45,164 nucleotides of DNA from SAR202 cluster bacterium (lineage in GTDB: Bacteria > Chloroflexota > Dehalococcoidia > Lucifugimonadales > Lucifugimonadaceae), in contig RQOS01000040.1 in NCBI GenBank assembly GCA_008373205.1, positions 1-45,164 on the forward strand. Direction: 5' to 3'. Below, piece after piece: positions 1 to 8,629 of this stretch. Each line of letters starts with the position of its first letter. Within the stretch, counting starts at the first letter, position 1. The position numbers were made by a program, and so were the translations under genes. Below the pieces are notes generated by a model. That model was given only the letters and a program-made list of their open reading frames with translations. It had not been told where the DNA came from and ran no database searches.

Positions 1-2464
1 AACCAAATCTTATTGATCTTTCATTATCATTTTTTTCTATTGAAAATTTTGATTTTGAATAGTTTATATGAGGATTTTTTACTTCAATATTAGTTTTTCT
101 TATCTCAGTAATACAATCTGATATTTTGTCAAAATTATTAATATAAGAATTAAGTAAAGATGTGAAATATTCAACTTTATAATTTGCTTTAAAATAAGCT
201 GTCCAATACGCAATCATAGCGTAAGAAACACTATGAGCTTTATTGAAAGCATATCCAGCAAAAGGTTCGATTAATTCAAAAATTTCATTAGCAATGTCGT
301 TATCAAATCCTTTTTCTAACGAACCTTTAATGAAAGTATCTTTTTGAGCTTGCATCACTTCTTTGATTTTTTTCCCCATAGCTTTTCTAAGTATGTCTGC
401 CTCTCCAAGGGTATATCCTCCAAATGCTTGAGCAATTTTTAATACTTGGTCTTGATAAACTATAATTCCATAAGTTTCTGAAAGAATTTCCTTTAGGGCT
501 TCGTGAGGATATTTGATTTTTTCTTTCCCATACTTTGATCTTATAAATCTATCAATATGCTCCATTGGACCAGGTCTATATAGAGCTATCATAGCTGCTA
601 TGTCGGAAACATTAGAGGGTTTTAGATCTTTAATATATTTCCTCATTCCTGCTGATTCTAATTGAAAAACTCCAAATGTATCGCCTTCTGAAAGTAAATC
701 AAATGTATTTTTATCTTCTTTAGAAATGCTATAAATATCAAAATTTATATTATTCATTTCTTCAATTAGTTCTATGGTTTTACCAATAATAGTAAGATTT
801 GTTAGACCAAGAAAGTCCATTTTAAGTAACCCAACATCAGCAATAGCACCCATTGCATATTGAGTCGTAGGAGGTGCATTTTCGTCATCTGAAGTAGATC
901 TTTGAAGAGGTACATCGTCAGTTAAATTATCTTGAGAAATTATTACTCCAGCTGCGTGAGTAGAAGCATGTCTTATTGTGCCTTCTAATTTTGTTGCAAA
1001 ATCAACAACTTTTTTATAATCATTATCTCTTTGAAGAGACTTAAATTCTTCTATTTCTTGAGCATCTTTTATTTTTGTACCAACCCTCGTTGGTATTATT
1101 CCAGCTAATTTATCCCCTACTGAAATAGGTAAATCTAGAACTCTTGTAACATCCCTTACAGCAGCTTTCGCTCCCATAGTTCCAAATGTGATAATTTGAG
1201 CTATGTGGTCTTTACCGTATCTATCTACACAGTACTTCATAACTTCATTTCTTTTATCATCTTCAAAATCCATATCAATATCTGGCATTTCTCTTCTTTC
1301 AAGATTTAGAAATCTTTCAAAAACAAGATTATGTTCCATAGGATTTATTCTAGTTACTTCCAGGCAATATAAAACTAAACTTGCTGCGGCAGAACCCCTT
1401 ACAGCTGATAAAATCTTTTTTGAATTAACGAAATTAAAAATATCCCAACATACTAAAAAATAATCTGGAAATTTTGTTTTTTCAATAACCTCTAACTCAT
1501 ACTCTAATCTTTCAATTAATTTACTGTCATTTGATTCAAATTTTTTACTAAACCCTTTATATGTAAGTTCTCTTAGGTATTCCATCGAAGATTTGCCATC
1601 TGGACATTCATATTTAGGCAATAAGCTTTTTGAAAAATCTAGTTCTATATTACATTTTTCAGCAATTACTAAAGTGTTTCTTAAACCTTCTGTTAATTCT
1701 CCCCATTGTTCATACATTTCTTCAGTGGATTTAATATGATAATTATCGTCATCAAATTTGAATCTGTGAGGATCATTAATATTTGAATTTGTTTGAAGGC
1801 ACATTAGTAATTCATGAGCTGAATGATCTTCCTGATTTACATAATGGTTATCATTTGTAATTACATAAGGAATATTATTTGCTTTATGGATTCTAAGTAA
1901 TTCCTCATTTATTTTTTTTTGATGAGGCACTCCTACATGTTCCATTATTTCAAGATAGAAATTATCCTTAAAAACTTCTTTAAACCATCCATAGGTTTCT
2001 TTAGTTTTTTTCTGATCATCAATTATTATTGATCTTGATAATTCAGAAGAAGGGCATCCTGATAGAGCTATTATTCCTTGTGAATTTTCTTCTAAAATTT
2101 TTTTATCAATCCTAGGCTTATAATAAAACCCATTAAGGTTAGAGTGAGTAACTAACTTCATGAGATTTTGATATCCAGTATGATTTTGTGAAAGGAGAGT
2201 TAGGTGATATGGACTCTTTTCATCCGCAGTCTTTTTTAAACTGTCTTCTTTTGCAACATATGCCTCTAATCCTATAATAGGATTGATATCATTTTGTTTA
2301 GCTAACTTATAAAACTCTACAGCTCCATACATGTTTCCATGGTCAGTTATTGCAATAGCACTTTGAGAATTTTCTTTAACTTTAGTAACCATTTTACTTA
2401 GGTTACTCATACCATCTAATAGACTATATTCTGAGTGATTATGTAAATGAACAAATGAATTCAA
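1..2464 (-). CDS. dnaE: DNA polymerase III alpha subunit, 3' end cut by window edge
   Basis: Replicative DNA polymerase catalytic subunit. About 821 N-terminal residues are visible; the gene runs off the left edge, and family members are usually 1,100-1,200 residues. The N-terminus has the PHP-domain motif HLHNHS (residues about 5-10) followed by the EYSLLDGM segment. The palm domain carries PDIDMDFE near residue 393, holding two of the catalytic aspartates, and further on RPGPMEHIDRF and the GYAFNKAHSVSYA segment typical of DnaE. No ATG precedes the PHP motif after the upstream in-frame stop. The best start is a TTG at 2462-2464, giving (M)NSFVHLHNHS, which matches the usual DnaE N-terminus; no clear ribosome-binding site precedes it. 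It lies 84 bp downstream of the MFS gene on the same strand. Identity is very secure, the start moderately so. Confidence 0.96.
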   Translation of the reverse strand, partial: MNSFVHLHNHSEYSLLDGMSNLSKMVTKVKENSQSAIAITDHGNMYGAVEFYKLAKQNDINPIIGLEAYVAKEDSLKKTADEKSPYHLTLLSQNHTGYQNLMKLVTHSNLNGFYYKPRIDKKILEENSQGIIALSGCPSSELSRSIIIDDQKKTKETYGWFKEVFKDNFYLEIMEHVGVPHQKKINEELLRIHKANNIPYVITNDNHYVNQEDHSAHELLMCLQTNSNINDPHRFKFDDDNYHIKSTEEMYEQWGELTEGLRNTLVIAEKCNIELDFSKSLLPKYECPDGKSSMEYLRELTYKGFSKKFESNDSKLIERLEYELEVIEKTKFPDYFLVCWDIFNFVNSKKILSAVRGSAAASLVLYCLEVTRINPMEHNLVFERFLNLERREMPDIDMDFEDDKRNEVMKYCVDRYGKDHIAQIITFGTMGAKAAVRDVTRVLDLPISVGDKLAGIIPTRVGTKIKDAQEIEEFKSLQRDNDYKKVVDFATKLEGTIRHASTHAAGVIISQDNLTDDVPLQRSTSDDENAPPTTQYAMGAIADVGLLKMDFLGLTNLTIIGKTIELIEEMNNINFDIYSISKEDKNTFDLLSEGDTFGVFQLESAGMRKYIKDLKPSNVSDIAAMIALYRPGPMEHIDRFIRSKYGKEKIKYPHEALKEILSETYGIIVYQDQVLKIAQAFGGYTLGEADILRKAMGKKIKEVMQAQKDTFIKGSLEKGFDNDIANEIFELIEPFAGYAFNKAHSVSYAMIAYWTAYFKANYKVEYFTSLLNSYINNFDKISDCITEIRKTNIEVKNPHINYSKSKFSIEKNDNERSIRFG

Positions 2465-2548
2465 AGCTTTATTTTTGGATAAAAAATTTAAGTTAAATAG
2501 AGAATAGATCTCTAATGAAAATTATTCATTATTTTTTACGGCTTTTTT

Positions 2549-3820
2549 CTAAGAATTAATATTTTTTTTCAACGATAAGACCAATGGTATAGCAAGTATC
2601 ATTCCAATAGATAAAATATAGTAAGCATAAATATATTCTCCGGTAATATCTTTAGTCAATCCGACTAAAAGTGGTGATAAAGTTCCAAAAACCGCGCCAA
2701 CTGTGTTTAAAATGCCTATCATTGATCCATAATTTTTTCTTCCAAAATAATCTGCTGCCAAAGTTAATCTAAGAGGTACTGATGATCCAAAGCCTAAGCC
2801 AAAAAATAATATGAACATTACGATACCTAAACTCTGAGGAAGAAAGTCAATTGTTCCATCCATTCCCATTATTGCAACGCCACTTATTCCTAAAGTTAAT
2901 AAAGTAAATGATATTGTAAGTAATATTTTCCGATCAAATTTATCAGTTATAAATCCAACAGTTATTCTGCCTGCGATATCTCCCCACCACGATAATCCAA
3001 TAATTGTTGCAGCAATTGTTGTAGTTAGGCCAAATTCCTTAAATGAGGTTAGGTGAAATAAATTACTGGTAAATACAGCCTGACTTAATCCTGTTGCTAG
3101 GGCTAATTTCCAAAAGTTTCCAGTTTTTAGTGCATGAGATACAGACACACCTTTTTCTCGTGCATCTACGATATCATCATTATTATTAGGTTCAGGTTTA
3201 ATTCCATCAGGATGTTGCCCATAATTTTCGGGATCTCCTCTTAGAACTAAAGAAGTAGGAAAGCCTAATACCCAAAATCCTATTCCCACTGCGAAAAGCA
3301 TTGATCTCCATCCAAACTCATCAATACCTAGAACTATTAAGGGTACAGTTATTCCCCCTAAACCTGCACCAGACATTAGTATTGATATTGCTTTTCCTCT
3401 ATTTTTATTAAACCAATTACCTACTACTGCTACAAATATTATGAAAGTACCAAATGACATCCCCAAGGTTAAAATAGTTATTGCACAATAAAATTCCCAA
3501 AGGCTTTGCATTCTACTCATCCAGATAAATGAACCACCTGTAAGTAAAATACCAAAGGCCATTACTCTTTTAGGCCCAAATTTTTTTATTACTGTCCCCA
3601 CAAAAGGAGAAATTAAACCACTTTCTGATCTTTGAATAGATAAAGCTGCTCCAGTAGCAGCGCTACTCCAACCAAAGGTACTCAATATTGCATCAAAAAA
3701 AGGTGGGAATCCTCTCCAAAATACAGCAGATGAATACCATTGAACAATTCCTGCACTTAGAACAATCCACCATCCATAAAAAATATTAGGCTTTTTACTA
3801 TTAGAGGGCAATAATTCCAT
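2549..3820 (-). CDS. MFS transporter (OFA/monocarboxylate-like)
   Basis: Twelve-helix major facilitator carrier of the inner membrane, about 423 residues. The N-terminal FYGWWIVLSAG segment is typical of oxalate/formate-antiporter-like and monocarboxylate-porter-like MFS proteins. The loop after helix 2 carries GTVIKKFGPKRVM, a variant of MFS motif A, and the second half has a matching DKFDRK loop. The start is uncertain. Possible codons are TTG 3832, ATG 3829 and ATG 3820, all inside the end of fabI, so the genes overlap by 20-32 bp. GGAGGA lies just upstream of ATG 3820 but is unusually close. Substrate is unknown. Two more MFS genes of this type lie at 17586 and 22135, and all three sit among sugar- or acid-metabolising genes, so an organic acid is a reasonable guess. 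Confidence 0.85.
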   Translation of the reverse strand: MELLPSNSKKPNIFYGWWIVLSAGIVQWYSSAVFWRGFPPFFDAILSTFGWSSAATGAALSIQRSESGLISPFVGTVIKKFGPKRVMAFGILLTGGSFIWMSRMQSLWEFYCAITILTLGMSFGTFIIFVAVVGNWFNKNRGKAISILMSGAGLGGITVPLIVLGIDEFGWRSMLFAVGIGFWVLGFPTSLVLRGDPENYGQHPDGIKPEPNNNDDIVDAREKGVSVSHALKTGNFWKLALATGLSQAVFTSNLFHLTSFKEFGLTTTIAATIIGLSWWGDIAGRITVGFITDKFDRKILLTISFTLLTLGISGVAIMGMDGTIDFLPQSLGIVMFILFFGLGFGSSVPLRLTLAADYFGRKNYGSMIGILNTVGAVFGTLSPLLVGLTKDITGEYIYAYYILSIGMILAIPLVLSLKKNINS

Positions 3821-4577
3821 ATCCTCCATCAACAGGAATTATACTTCCAGTTATTCCAGAAGACATGTCACTTATCAAAAATAATGCTGTATTTGCTACC
3901 TCTTCATGAGTAATTGGTCTCTTGATAGGCGATCTTTCTTCATGAGCTTTTCTCATTTCAGTAAAACCAGGTATGCTCCTTGCTGATAAAGAAGGTAAAG
4001 GGCCGGCAGATATTGAATTAAATCTAGTTTTATTTGGACCAAATTGTGCTGATAGTTGTCTATTAATATTTTCCAAAGCTGCCTTAGCTGTACCCATTAC
4101 GTTATAACCTGGATAAACTTTTGTTGATGCATCGAAAGTCATAGAAATTACAGATGCACCATCTTTAGAGAAATATTTTGAAGCTTCTCTAGCAATTGTT
4201 ACTAAAGAATAAGAACTTGTTTCAAGTGCTAGTGTAAACCCATCTTTAGAAAGATCAGAAAAATCTCCACCAAGATCTTCACGGTTAGCGAATGCGATAG
4301 AGTGAACAATGAAATCTATTTCTCCATATTTCTCATTAAATTTTTTCATAACTTCTTTAACTTCATTTTCATTATTTGCATCACATTTCAATAACAAAGA
4401 ATCATAAGGCTCTAAAAGTTTATCAATATTTTTTAATAATCTTTCATCAAGATAAGTAAATGCTAATTCTGCGCCTGCTTCAAAAAGTTTTTCTGATATA
4501 GCCCAAGCTATGGATCTTTGATTTGCGAGACCAAATATTATTCCTTTTTTCCCTTTTAAATCTATTTTTATGCTCAT
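3801..4577 (-). CDS. fabI: Enoyl-[acyl-carrier-protein] reductase (NADH), FabI type
   Basis: Cytosolic reductase for the last step of each round of type II fatty acid elongation, 258 residues, normal for FabI. It has the FabI-type nucleotide-binding start GIIFGLANQRSIAWAI (residues about 13-28), in place of the ordinary SDR TGxxxGIG. The catalytic pair is Tyr158 and Lys165 in YNVMGTAK (the FabI spacing Y-x6-K, not Y-x3-K), followed by a substrate loop rich in Ser/Pro (SAGPLPSLSARSI). It ends with the TGSIIPVDGGYGI segment that closes the cofactor site. A good ribosome-binding site, AGGAGA, precedes the ATG. The stop overlaps the start of the MFS gene downstream, so the pair is probably translationally coupled. 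Confidence 0.93.
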   Translation of the reverse strand: MSIKIDLKGKKGIIFGLANQRSIAWAISEKLFEAGAELAFTYLDERLLKNIDKLLEPYDSLLLKCDANNENEVKEVMKKFNEKYGEIDFIVHSIAFANREDLGGDFSDLSKDGFTLALETSSYSLVTIAREASKYFSKDGASVISMTFDASTKVYPGYNVMGTAKAALENINRQLSAQFGPNKTRFNSISAGPLPSLSARSIPGFTEMRKAHEERSPIKRPITHEEVANTALFLISDMSSGITGSIIPVDGGYGIIAL

Positions 4578-4586
4578 TGATTTCTC

Positions 4587-5348
4587 CTACTTTCTATATT
4601 CTTCCGCATTATCTACGGGCATGTATGATATCTTTTTTTGTGAATCTTCTATATCCCAAAATCTCCATTTATTATTTGAAACACCATAAAATATTTCAAA
4701 CTCTACATTGTGAATTATACTTTTTTCTACCAATTGAGAAATATCTCTATGTGATAGCCATGTGGCAAAATGCCTAATAGAAGTTGAAGGATCATCAGAA
4801 TTTAAGACAGTTCCTATTCTTAAATTTACAGATTTTATGTTGAAAGTTTCATAATAGTATCTACCTATAGCTTCTCCATATGATTTTGATACACCATAAT
4901 ATGAATCTGGTCTAATAGGGACATTTTTATCTACTTTTTTTATATTTTTTGGATCTAGACCTTCATATTTCCCTTCTACTATTTCTTTATAAGGGCTGTC
5001 ATTTTCAAATAAACCTACTGCATGATTTGAACTTGCAAAAATAACTTTTTTTACATTATTTATTTTTGCTGCTTCATAAACATTTCTAGTTGATTCAATA
5101 TTATTTTTGAGAACTAGTTCCCAATCTGAATCAACATTAATTACCGCACCTAAATGAATAATTGTGTCTGCTGATTCAGAAGCGATTTTAACATCTTCCA
5201 AAATATTCATATTTCCAATGATAGTATCTTGTGAATGACTTATAGGTTTTTTTATATCTAGATTAACTAATTTATATTTTTCTTTTAGATGATTATTTAA
5301 AACACTTCCTATTAACCCTGATCCCCCTGTTATTAGAATTTTATTCAT
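4587..5348 (-). CDS. NAD-dependent epimerase/dehydratase family, uronate-dehydrogenase-like
   Basis: Extended-type SDR of 253 residues. The Rossmann motif is TGGSGLIG (residues 7-14) and the catalytic Tyr151/Lys155 lie in YGVSKSYGEA. The second half resembles uronate dehydrogenase (Udh): a VNLRIGTVL segment, then RHFATWLSHRD, then a FYGVSNNKWRFWD segment. Udh oxidises glucuronate or galacturonate to the aldarate lactone with NAD+. The residue match is from memory of the family, so the substrate is an inference; a sugar-nucleotide epimerase is the main alternative. It lies 9 bp upstream of fabI on the same strand, and its 5' side faces the Gfo/Idh/MocA gene across an 88-bp divergent spacer. 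This fits a role in sugar-acid oxidation shared with the block at 21-26.6 kb. Confidence 0.8.
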   Translation of the reverse strand: MNKILITGGSGLIGSVLNNHLKEKYKLVNLDIKKPISHSQDTIIGNMNILEDVKIASESADTIIHLGAVINVDSDWELVLKNNIESTRNVYEAAKINNVKKVIFASSNHAVGLFENDSPYKEIVEGKYEGLDPKNIKKVDKNVPIRPDSYYGVSKSYGEAIGRYYYETFNIKSVNLRIGTVLNSDDPSTSIRHFATWLSHRDISQLVEKSIIHNVEFEIFYGVSNNKWRFWDIEDSQKKISYMPVDNAEEYRK

Positions 5349-5378
5349 GTATATTCCTCAATAATAAAGTTTTGTAAG

Positions 5379-5420
5379 GATAACAATTATCTTCACTGAA
5401 CTCATTATAGCTAACGAGTT
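5379..5420. promoter_or_regulatory. Two short inverted repeats in a divergent promoter region
   Basis: The 88-bp spacer between the divergent dehydrogenase genes contains GATAA-CAA-TTATC (5379-5391) and AACTC-12 nt-GAGTT (5399-5420). Both are perfect 5-bp arms. The first has the size and symmetry of a small repressor operator. No regulator gene is adjacent, so no binding protein can be named, and arms this short can occur by chance in AT-rich DNA. Confidence 0.3.
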
Positions 5421-5436
5421 GAAAGTTTAATTAATC

Positions 5437-6681
5437 ATGAGAACTAAATTTGCATTAATAGGATGTGGAGGAATGGGCTATAGACATTTGTTGGGTTACA
5501 TTGAATACCTAAAGTACGATAAAAATCTTGATCTAGTAGCTTTGGTTGATTTTAATGAAAAATCATCTTCTTTCTTATCTGATAAATACTATGAACATAC
5601 TGGTAAGAGATTAGAAATATTTAAAAATTATGATGAATTAGTTACATCTAACCTTTCATTAGATTCAGTAGATATAGCTACTACAAATGATACTCATCAT
5701 AAAATTTCCTCATGGGCTATGAAGCAGAATTTACATGTTATGTGTGAAAAACCTGTAGCTTTATCAATAAAACTTGCTAATGAATTAATTGATGTTCAAA
5801 ATAAATCAGGTAAAAAATTTGCTGTTTTTGAAAATTTTAGAAGAGATCCGATAAATAGATTTACTAAATTTGTAATAGACTCTGAAAAATTTGGAGAAGT
5901 ATTATATGCATATGATTTTGAGTCTTCTTATTCTAAAGGTAAAGTAATGCATGGTACAGGTTGGAGAGCAAAAAAAAACAAGGGAGGAGGAATTGTATTG
6001 GATGCAGGGATTCATAACGCAGACCTTTTATTGTATTTTTTAGGTCCAGTAAAGTTTGTGAATGGACAATCAAAAATTTTACTTCCTCAAAGAAAACTTA
6101 TAACAATGGAAGAGAGTAATCATAATCTTAAAAAATTTTATGGACATAGAATTGAAGACTATGAATCAAGTATTTCTATTAATCAGGATGCAGTAGACAC
6201 TGTAATCTGTTCTATTGTTTTTGAATCAGGGGCATTAGGATCTGTTTTAATATCTGATGCAATACCAAACTTAAAATTTAATGAATCTTGGATTCATGGT
6301 TCAAAAATGAGTCTAAAAAGATCTAACTCAAGATCAGGCAAACCTATTTCAGTAAAGATAAATGAAAAAAACTATGAAGGTGAAAAATTATTTGATCTTT
6401 TTCCTAACTTTGAGTTAGATTCAACAACTCAACAAGTCTTTGGTAATTTTGATTACTCAGGTTTTGATATTTCTTTTGAAGTTTATGACAAAAAGTTAAT
6501 AGCTTTAGAATATTTAGATTTTATTAATTCTTTAAGGAATGATTCAAATCCAGAGGTAGGCATCATTGAAGGTATTTCTTCATTGTCATTAGCTTATTCT
6601 TTTATAGAATCGGGTTATGTTGAGGGACAAATTAATATTAATGATTTTTCTTCCAATGGTAATCAAAAATATCTTATCTAG
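5437..6681 (+). CDS. Gfo/Idh/MocA family oxidoreductase
   Basis: NAD(P)-dependent dehydrogenase family acting on sugars, inositols or their derivatives; 414 residues. The N-terminal Rossmann motif is GCGGMGYRH (residues about 9-17). The conserved EKPVA motif near residue 108 supplies the catalytic-site lysine, and a GGGIVLDAGIHNADLL segment marks the start of the C-terminal alpha/beta substrate domain with its conserved Asp/His. It is somewhat longer than the usual 330-390 residues because of insertions around residues 215-245 and 285-330. It is divergent from the uronate-dehydrogenase-like gene and ends 8 bp inside the convergent SDR gene. Substrate cannot be read from sequence; a sugar or sugar acid fits the context. 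Confidence 0.85.
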   Translation: MRTKFALIGCGGMGYRHLLGYIEYLKYDKNLDLVALVDFNEKSSSFLSDKYYEHTGKRLEIFKNYDELVTSNLSLDSVDIATTNDTHHKISSWAMKQNLHVMCEKPVALSIKLANELIDVQNKSGKKFAVFENFRRDPINRFTKFVIDSEKFGEVLYAYDFESSYSKGKVMHGTGWRAKKNKGGGIVLDAGIHNADLLLYFLGPVKFVNGQSKILLPQRKLITMEESNHNLKKFYGHRIEDYESSISINQDAVDTVICSIVFESGALGSVLISDAIPNLKFNESWIHGSKMSLKRSNSRSGKPISVKINEKNYEGEKLFDLFPNFELDSTTQQVFGNFDYSGFDISFEVYDKKLIALEYLDFINSLRNDSNPEVGIIEGISSLSLAYSFIESGYVEGQININDFSSNGNQKYLI

Positions 6682-7426
6682 CTGTAAGTCCTCCATCTAT
6701 TGTTAATTCAGCTCCAGTTATATAACTAGATTCGTCAGATGCAAGAAAAAGGATCGCCATAGCTACTTCCTTAGCAGTCCCTATCCTTCCCATAGGTATT
6801 TTTGATTCTGATGCAGATCTACTTTCTAAATCAGAAAATTTATCAGCTAGCATATCTGTTTCAATTGGCCCTGGATGTATTGAATTTGCTCGAATATTCT
6901 CCACAGCATGCTGTACAGCTGTATATTTTGTAAACGATCTTACTCCTCCTTTTGATGCACCATAAGCTCCGCTACCCGAATTACCAACTAATCCTGCAGT
7001 TGATGACATATTTACAATAGAGCCTCCACCAGCTTTTCTTAATGCAGGTATAGAATGCTTTGTACCTAGAAATAATCCTGTCAGATTTACTGAGATTACA
7101 CTATTAAAATCATCTAAAGGGGTTTCTTCGATTGGAATAGTACTATAGATTCCAGCATTATTGACGAGTATATCAAGTTTATTATATTTAGATTCTATAT
7201 AAGAAATAGCATCAACCCAATCAGATTCTTTTGTAACATCTAATGGTACTGCTGAACAATCATAACCCTCTTTTTGTAATTCTTTTATAGTTTTTTCACA
7301 TTTAGATAAATCTTTGTCTCCAATAATCACAGAAGCTCCTTCTTTTACGAATAATCGAGCTGCATATTCACCTATTCCTCTTGCACCACCTGATATTAAG
7401 GCAACTTTATTTGGTAGTCTGTTCAT
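6674..7426 (-). CDS. Classical SDR family oxidoreductase
   Basis: Short-chain dehydrogenase of 250 residues, a normal length. The cofactor motif SGGARGIG (residues 12-19) has Ser in place of the usual first Thr. NNAG follows at 89-92, then the catalytic triad Ser142, Tyr155 and Lys159 (YGASK). Its C-terminus TGAELTIDGGLTAR is typical of the glucose-1-dehydrogenase / 3-oxoacyl-ACP-reductase / hydroxysteroid-dehydrogenase cluster of SDRs. Asp37 after the second beta strand (IIGDKD) points to NAD rather than NADP. The gene converges on the Gfo/Idh/MocA gene with an 8-bp overlap and is divergent from the lipoprotein gene. Substrate is unknown. Confidence 0.85.
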   Translation of the reverse strand: MNRLPNKVALISGGARGIGEYAARLFVKEGASVIIGDKDLSKCEKTIKELQKEGYDCSAVPLDVTKESDWVDAISYIESKYNKLDILVNNAGIYSTIPIEETPLDDFNSVISVNLTGLFLGTKHSIPALRKAGGGSIVNMSSTAGLVGNSGSGAYGASKGGVRSFTKYTAVQHAVENIRANSIHPGPIETDMLADKFSDLESRSASESKIPMGRIGTAKEVAMAILFLASDESSYITGAELTIDGGLTAR

Positions 7427-7511
7427 TTTTCACCATAATTTTTCTATTTATTGAAGCTTTAATATCGATAAATTTACTCTATTTCTTAAAGTTGATATTA
7501 ATTTACATTGT

Positions 7512-7542
7512 TTTCAAATAATATTCTATTTTGAAAGAATAT
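7512..7542. promoter_or_regulatory. Overlapping inverted repeats upstream of the lipoprotein gene
   Basis: The 136-bp divergent spacer holds two interleaved perfect 7-bp inverted repeats: TTTCAAA (7512-7518) with TTTGAAA (7530-7536), and ATATTCT (7521-7527) with AGAATAT (7536-7542). They end about 20 bp before the lipoprotein ATG. They could be an operator or a short 5' UTR stem, but AT-rich composition makes such repeats easier to find by chance. Confidence 0.3.
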
Positions 7543-7562
7543 AAAATTGATAAAATATAAAT

Positions 7563-8618
7563 ATGAAGAAATTTTTTTTATTCTTAATATTCACCTCTTT
7601 GGCTTTTGTTGCCTGTGGACAAAATTCGATTGTGAATGAGGTAGATAACACATCTCCTCTAACTATAAATCCGTTAGTCAATTTCAGTTTGTTTTTTAAT
7701 GAATTAACTCAATCCGAAAAAGATTGTTTGATGTCTAAATTTCAAAATAAAGATGAAATGGTAAACTTTGTTTCATCAGATTCTCTTCCAAATGATCAAA
7801 TGTCAGGGTGTTTATCTGAACTTACAAATTTTAGAATAATTCAAGGTCTTCTTATTTCTAATAATATCCAGTTAGATGAGACAGAAAAACAATGTATTAA
7901 GGATAAGATGTCATCTGAAAATTTTGATTATCTTGGGTACAAGTTTGGTAAACCAGTTTTTACTTATTCAATCTCTTCATTATTTTGTTTAAGTTCTGCT
8001 TCTAGACAAAATTTCTCTTTAAATTTTCAGAGTTTTATTGAAAGTGAACCTATCCTAAGAGTTTTGCCAGATAACTTAGATTCATTAGAGTGCATAGCAA
8101 CAAAAACTGATAATGAAACAATAATGAATTCTTTAGATTCTATTTATATAAATTCAGGTGCATTCCCAATTCAAATTTTATCTTTGTTGCCATATTTAGT
8201 TGAATGTTCAGAATTACCATCAGAATTATCAACAGCTGGTTTAGATATTAATTCTTCTAAATGTTTATCCGATAAATTAGCTTCTAATTTTTCAGGTATA
8301 GGAGAAAATTTCTTGTTAGAAATACCTCAAATAATTCAAGATGTTGAATCTTGTAGTATAAATTCTGAAGAATTGTTAAGTTATTTTGAAATAGAAATAC
8401 CGAGTTCAAATGACGATTTAGAAATTCCTGAAGAACTACAAGATCAAGTTCTAGGTGATGACCGATTCATATGTTTGTCAGAGAAATTGGAGCTAAGCGA
8501 TGTTTTGGAATTTTTGTACACAGGAACCTTGTCTGATAGTGTTATAAATTCAGCAAATGAATGTGATATTTCAAAAGAAGAAATTGAAGATTTAGATATT
8601 TCTGAATTATTAAATTAA
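7563..8618 (+). CDS. Secreted lipoprotein with five Cys-pair repeats (unknown function)
   Basis: Not recognised as any named family. A 17-residue signal peptide (MKK, then a hydrophobic core) ends in a lipobox-like FVAC, so Cys18 is the likely lipidated residue. The 333-residue mature part holds exactly ten more cysteines in five pairs: 55/83, 111/142, 177/215, 234/264 and 304/334. The first cysteine of each pair sits in a recurring CLxxK-like context (CLMSKF, CIKDKM, CIATKT, CLSDKL, CLSEKL); the second is followed by short Ser/Glu-rich segments. This suggests five diverged helical repeats of about 55-70 residues, each closed by one disulfide, on the outer face of the membrane. The protein is acidic and has no membrane helix besides the signal. 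It lies 11 bp before a ROK kinase gene on the same strand. Confidence 0.8.
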   Translation: MKKFFLFLIFTSLAFVACGQNSIVNEVDNTSPLTINPLVNFSLFFNELTQSEKDCLMSKFQNKDEMVNFVSSDSLPNDQMSGCLSELTNFRIIQGLLISNNIQLDETEKQCIKDKMSSENFDYLGYKFGKPVFTYSISSLFCLSSASRQNFSLNFQSFIESEPILRVLPDNLDSLECIATKTDNETIMNSLDSIYINSGAFPIQILSLLPYLVECSELPSELSTAGLDINSSKCLSDKLASNFSGIGENFLLEIPQIIQDVESCSINSEELLSYFEIEIPSSNDDLEIPEELQDQVLGDDRFICLSEKLELSDVLEFLYTGTLSDSVINSANECDISKEEIEDLDISELLN

Positions 8619-8629
8619 TTGATAGTATA

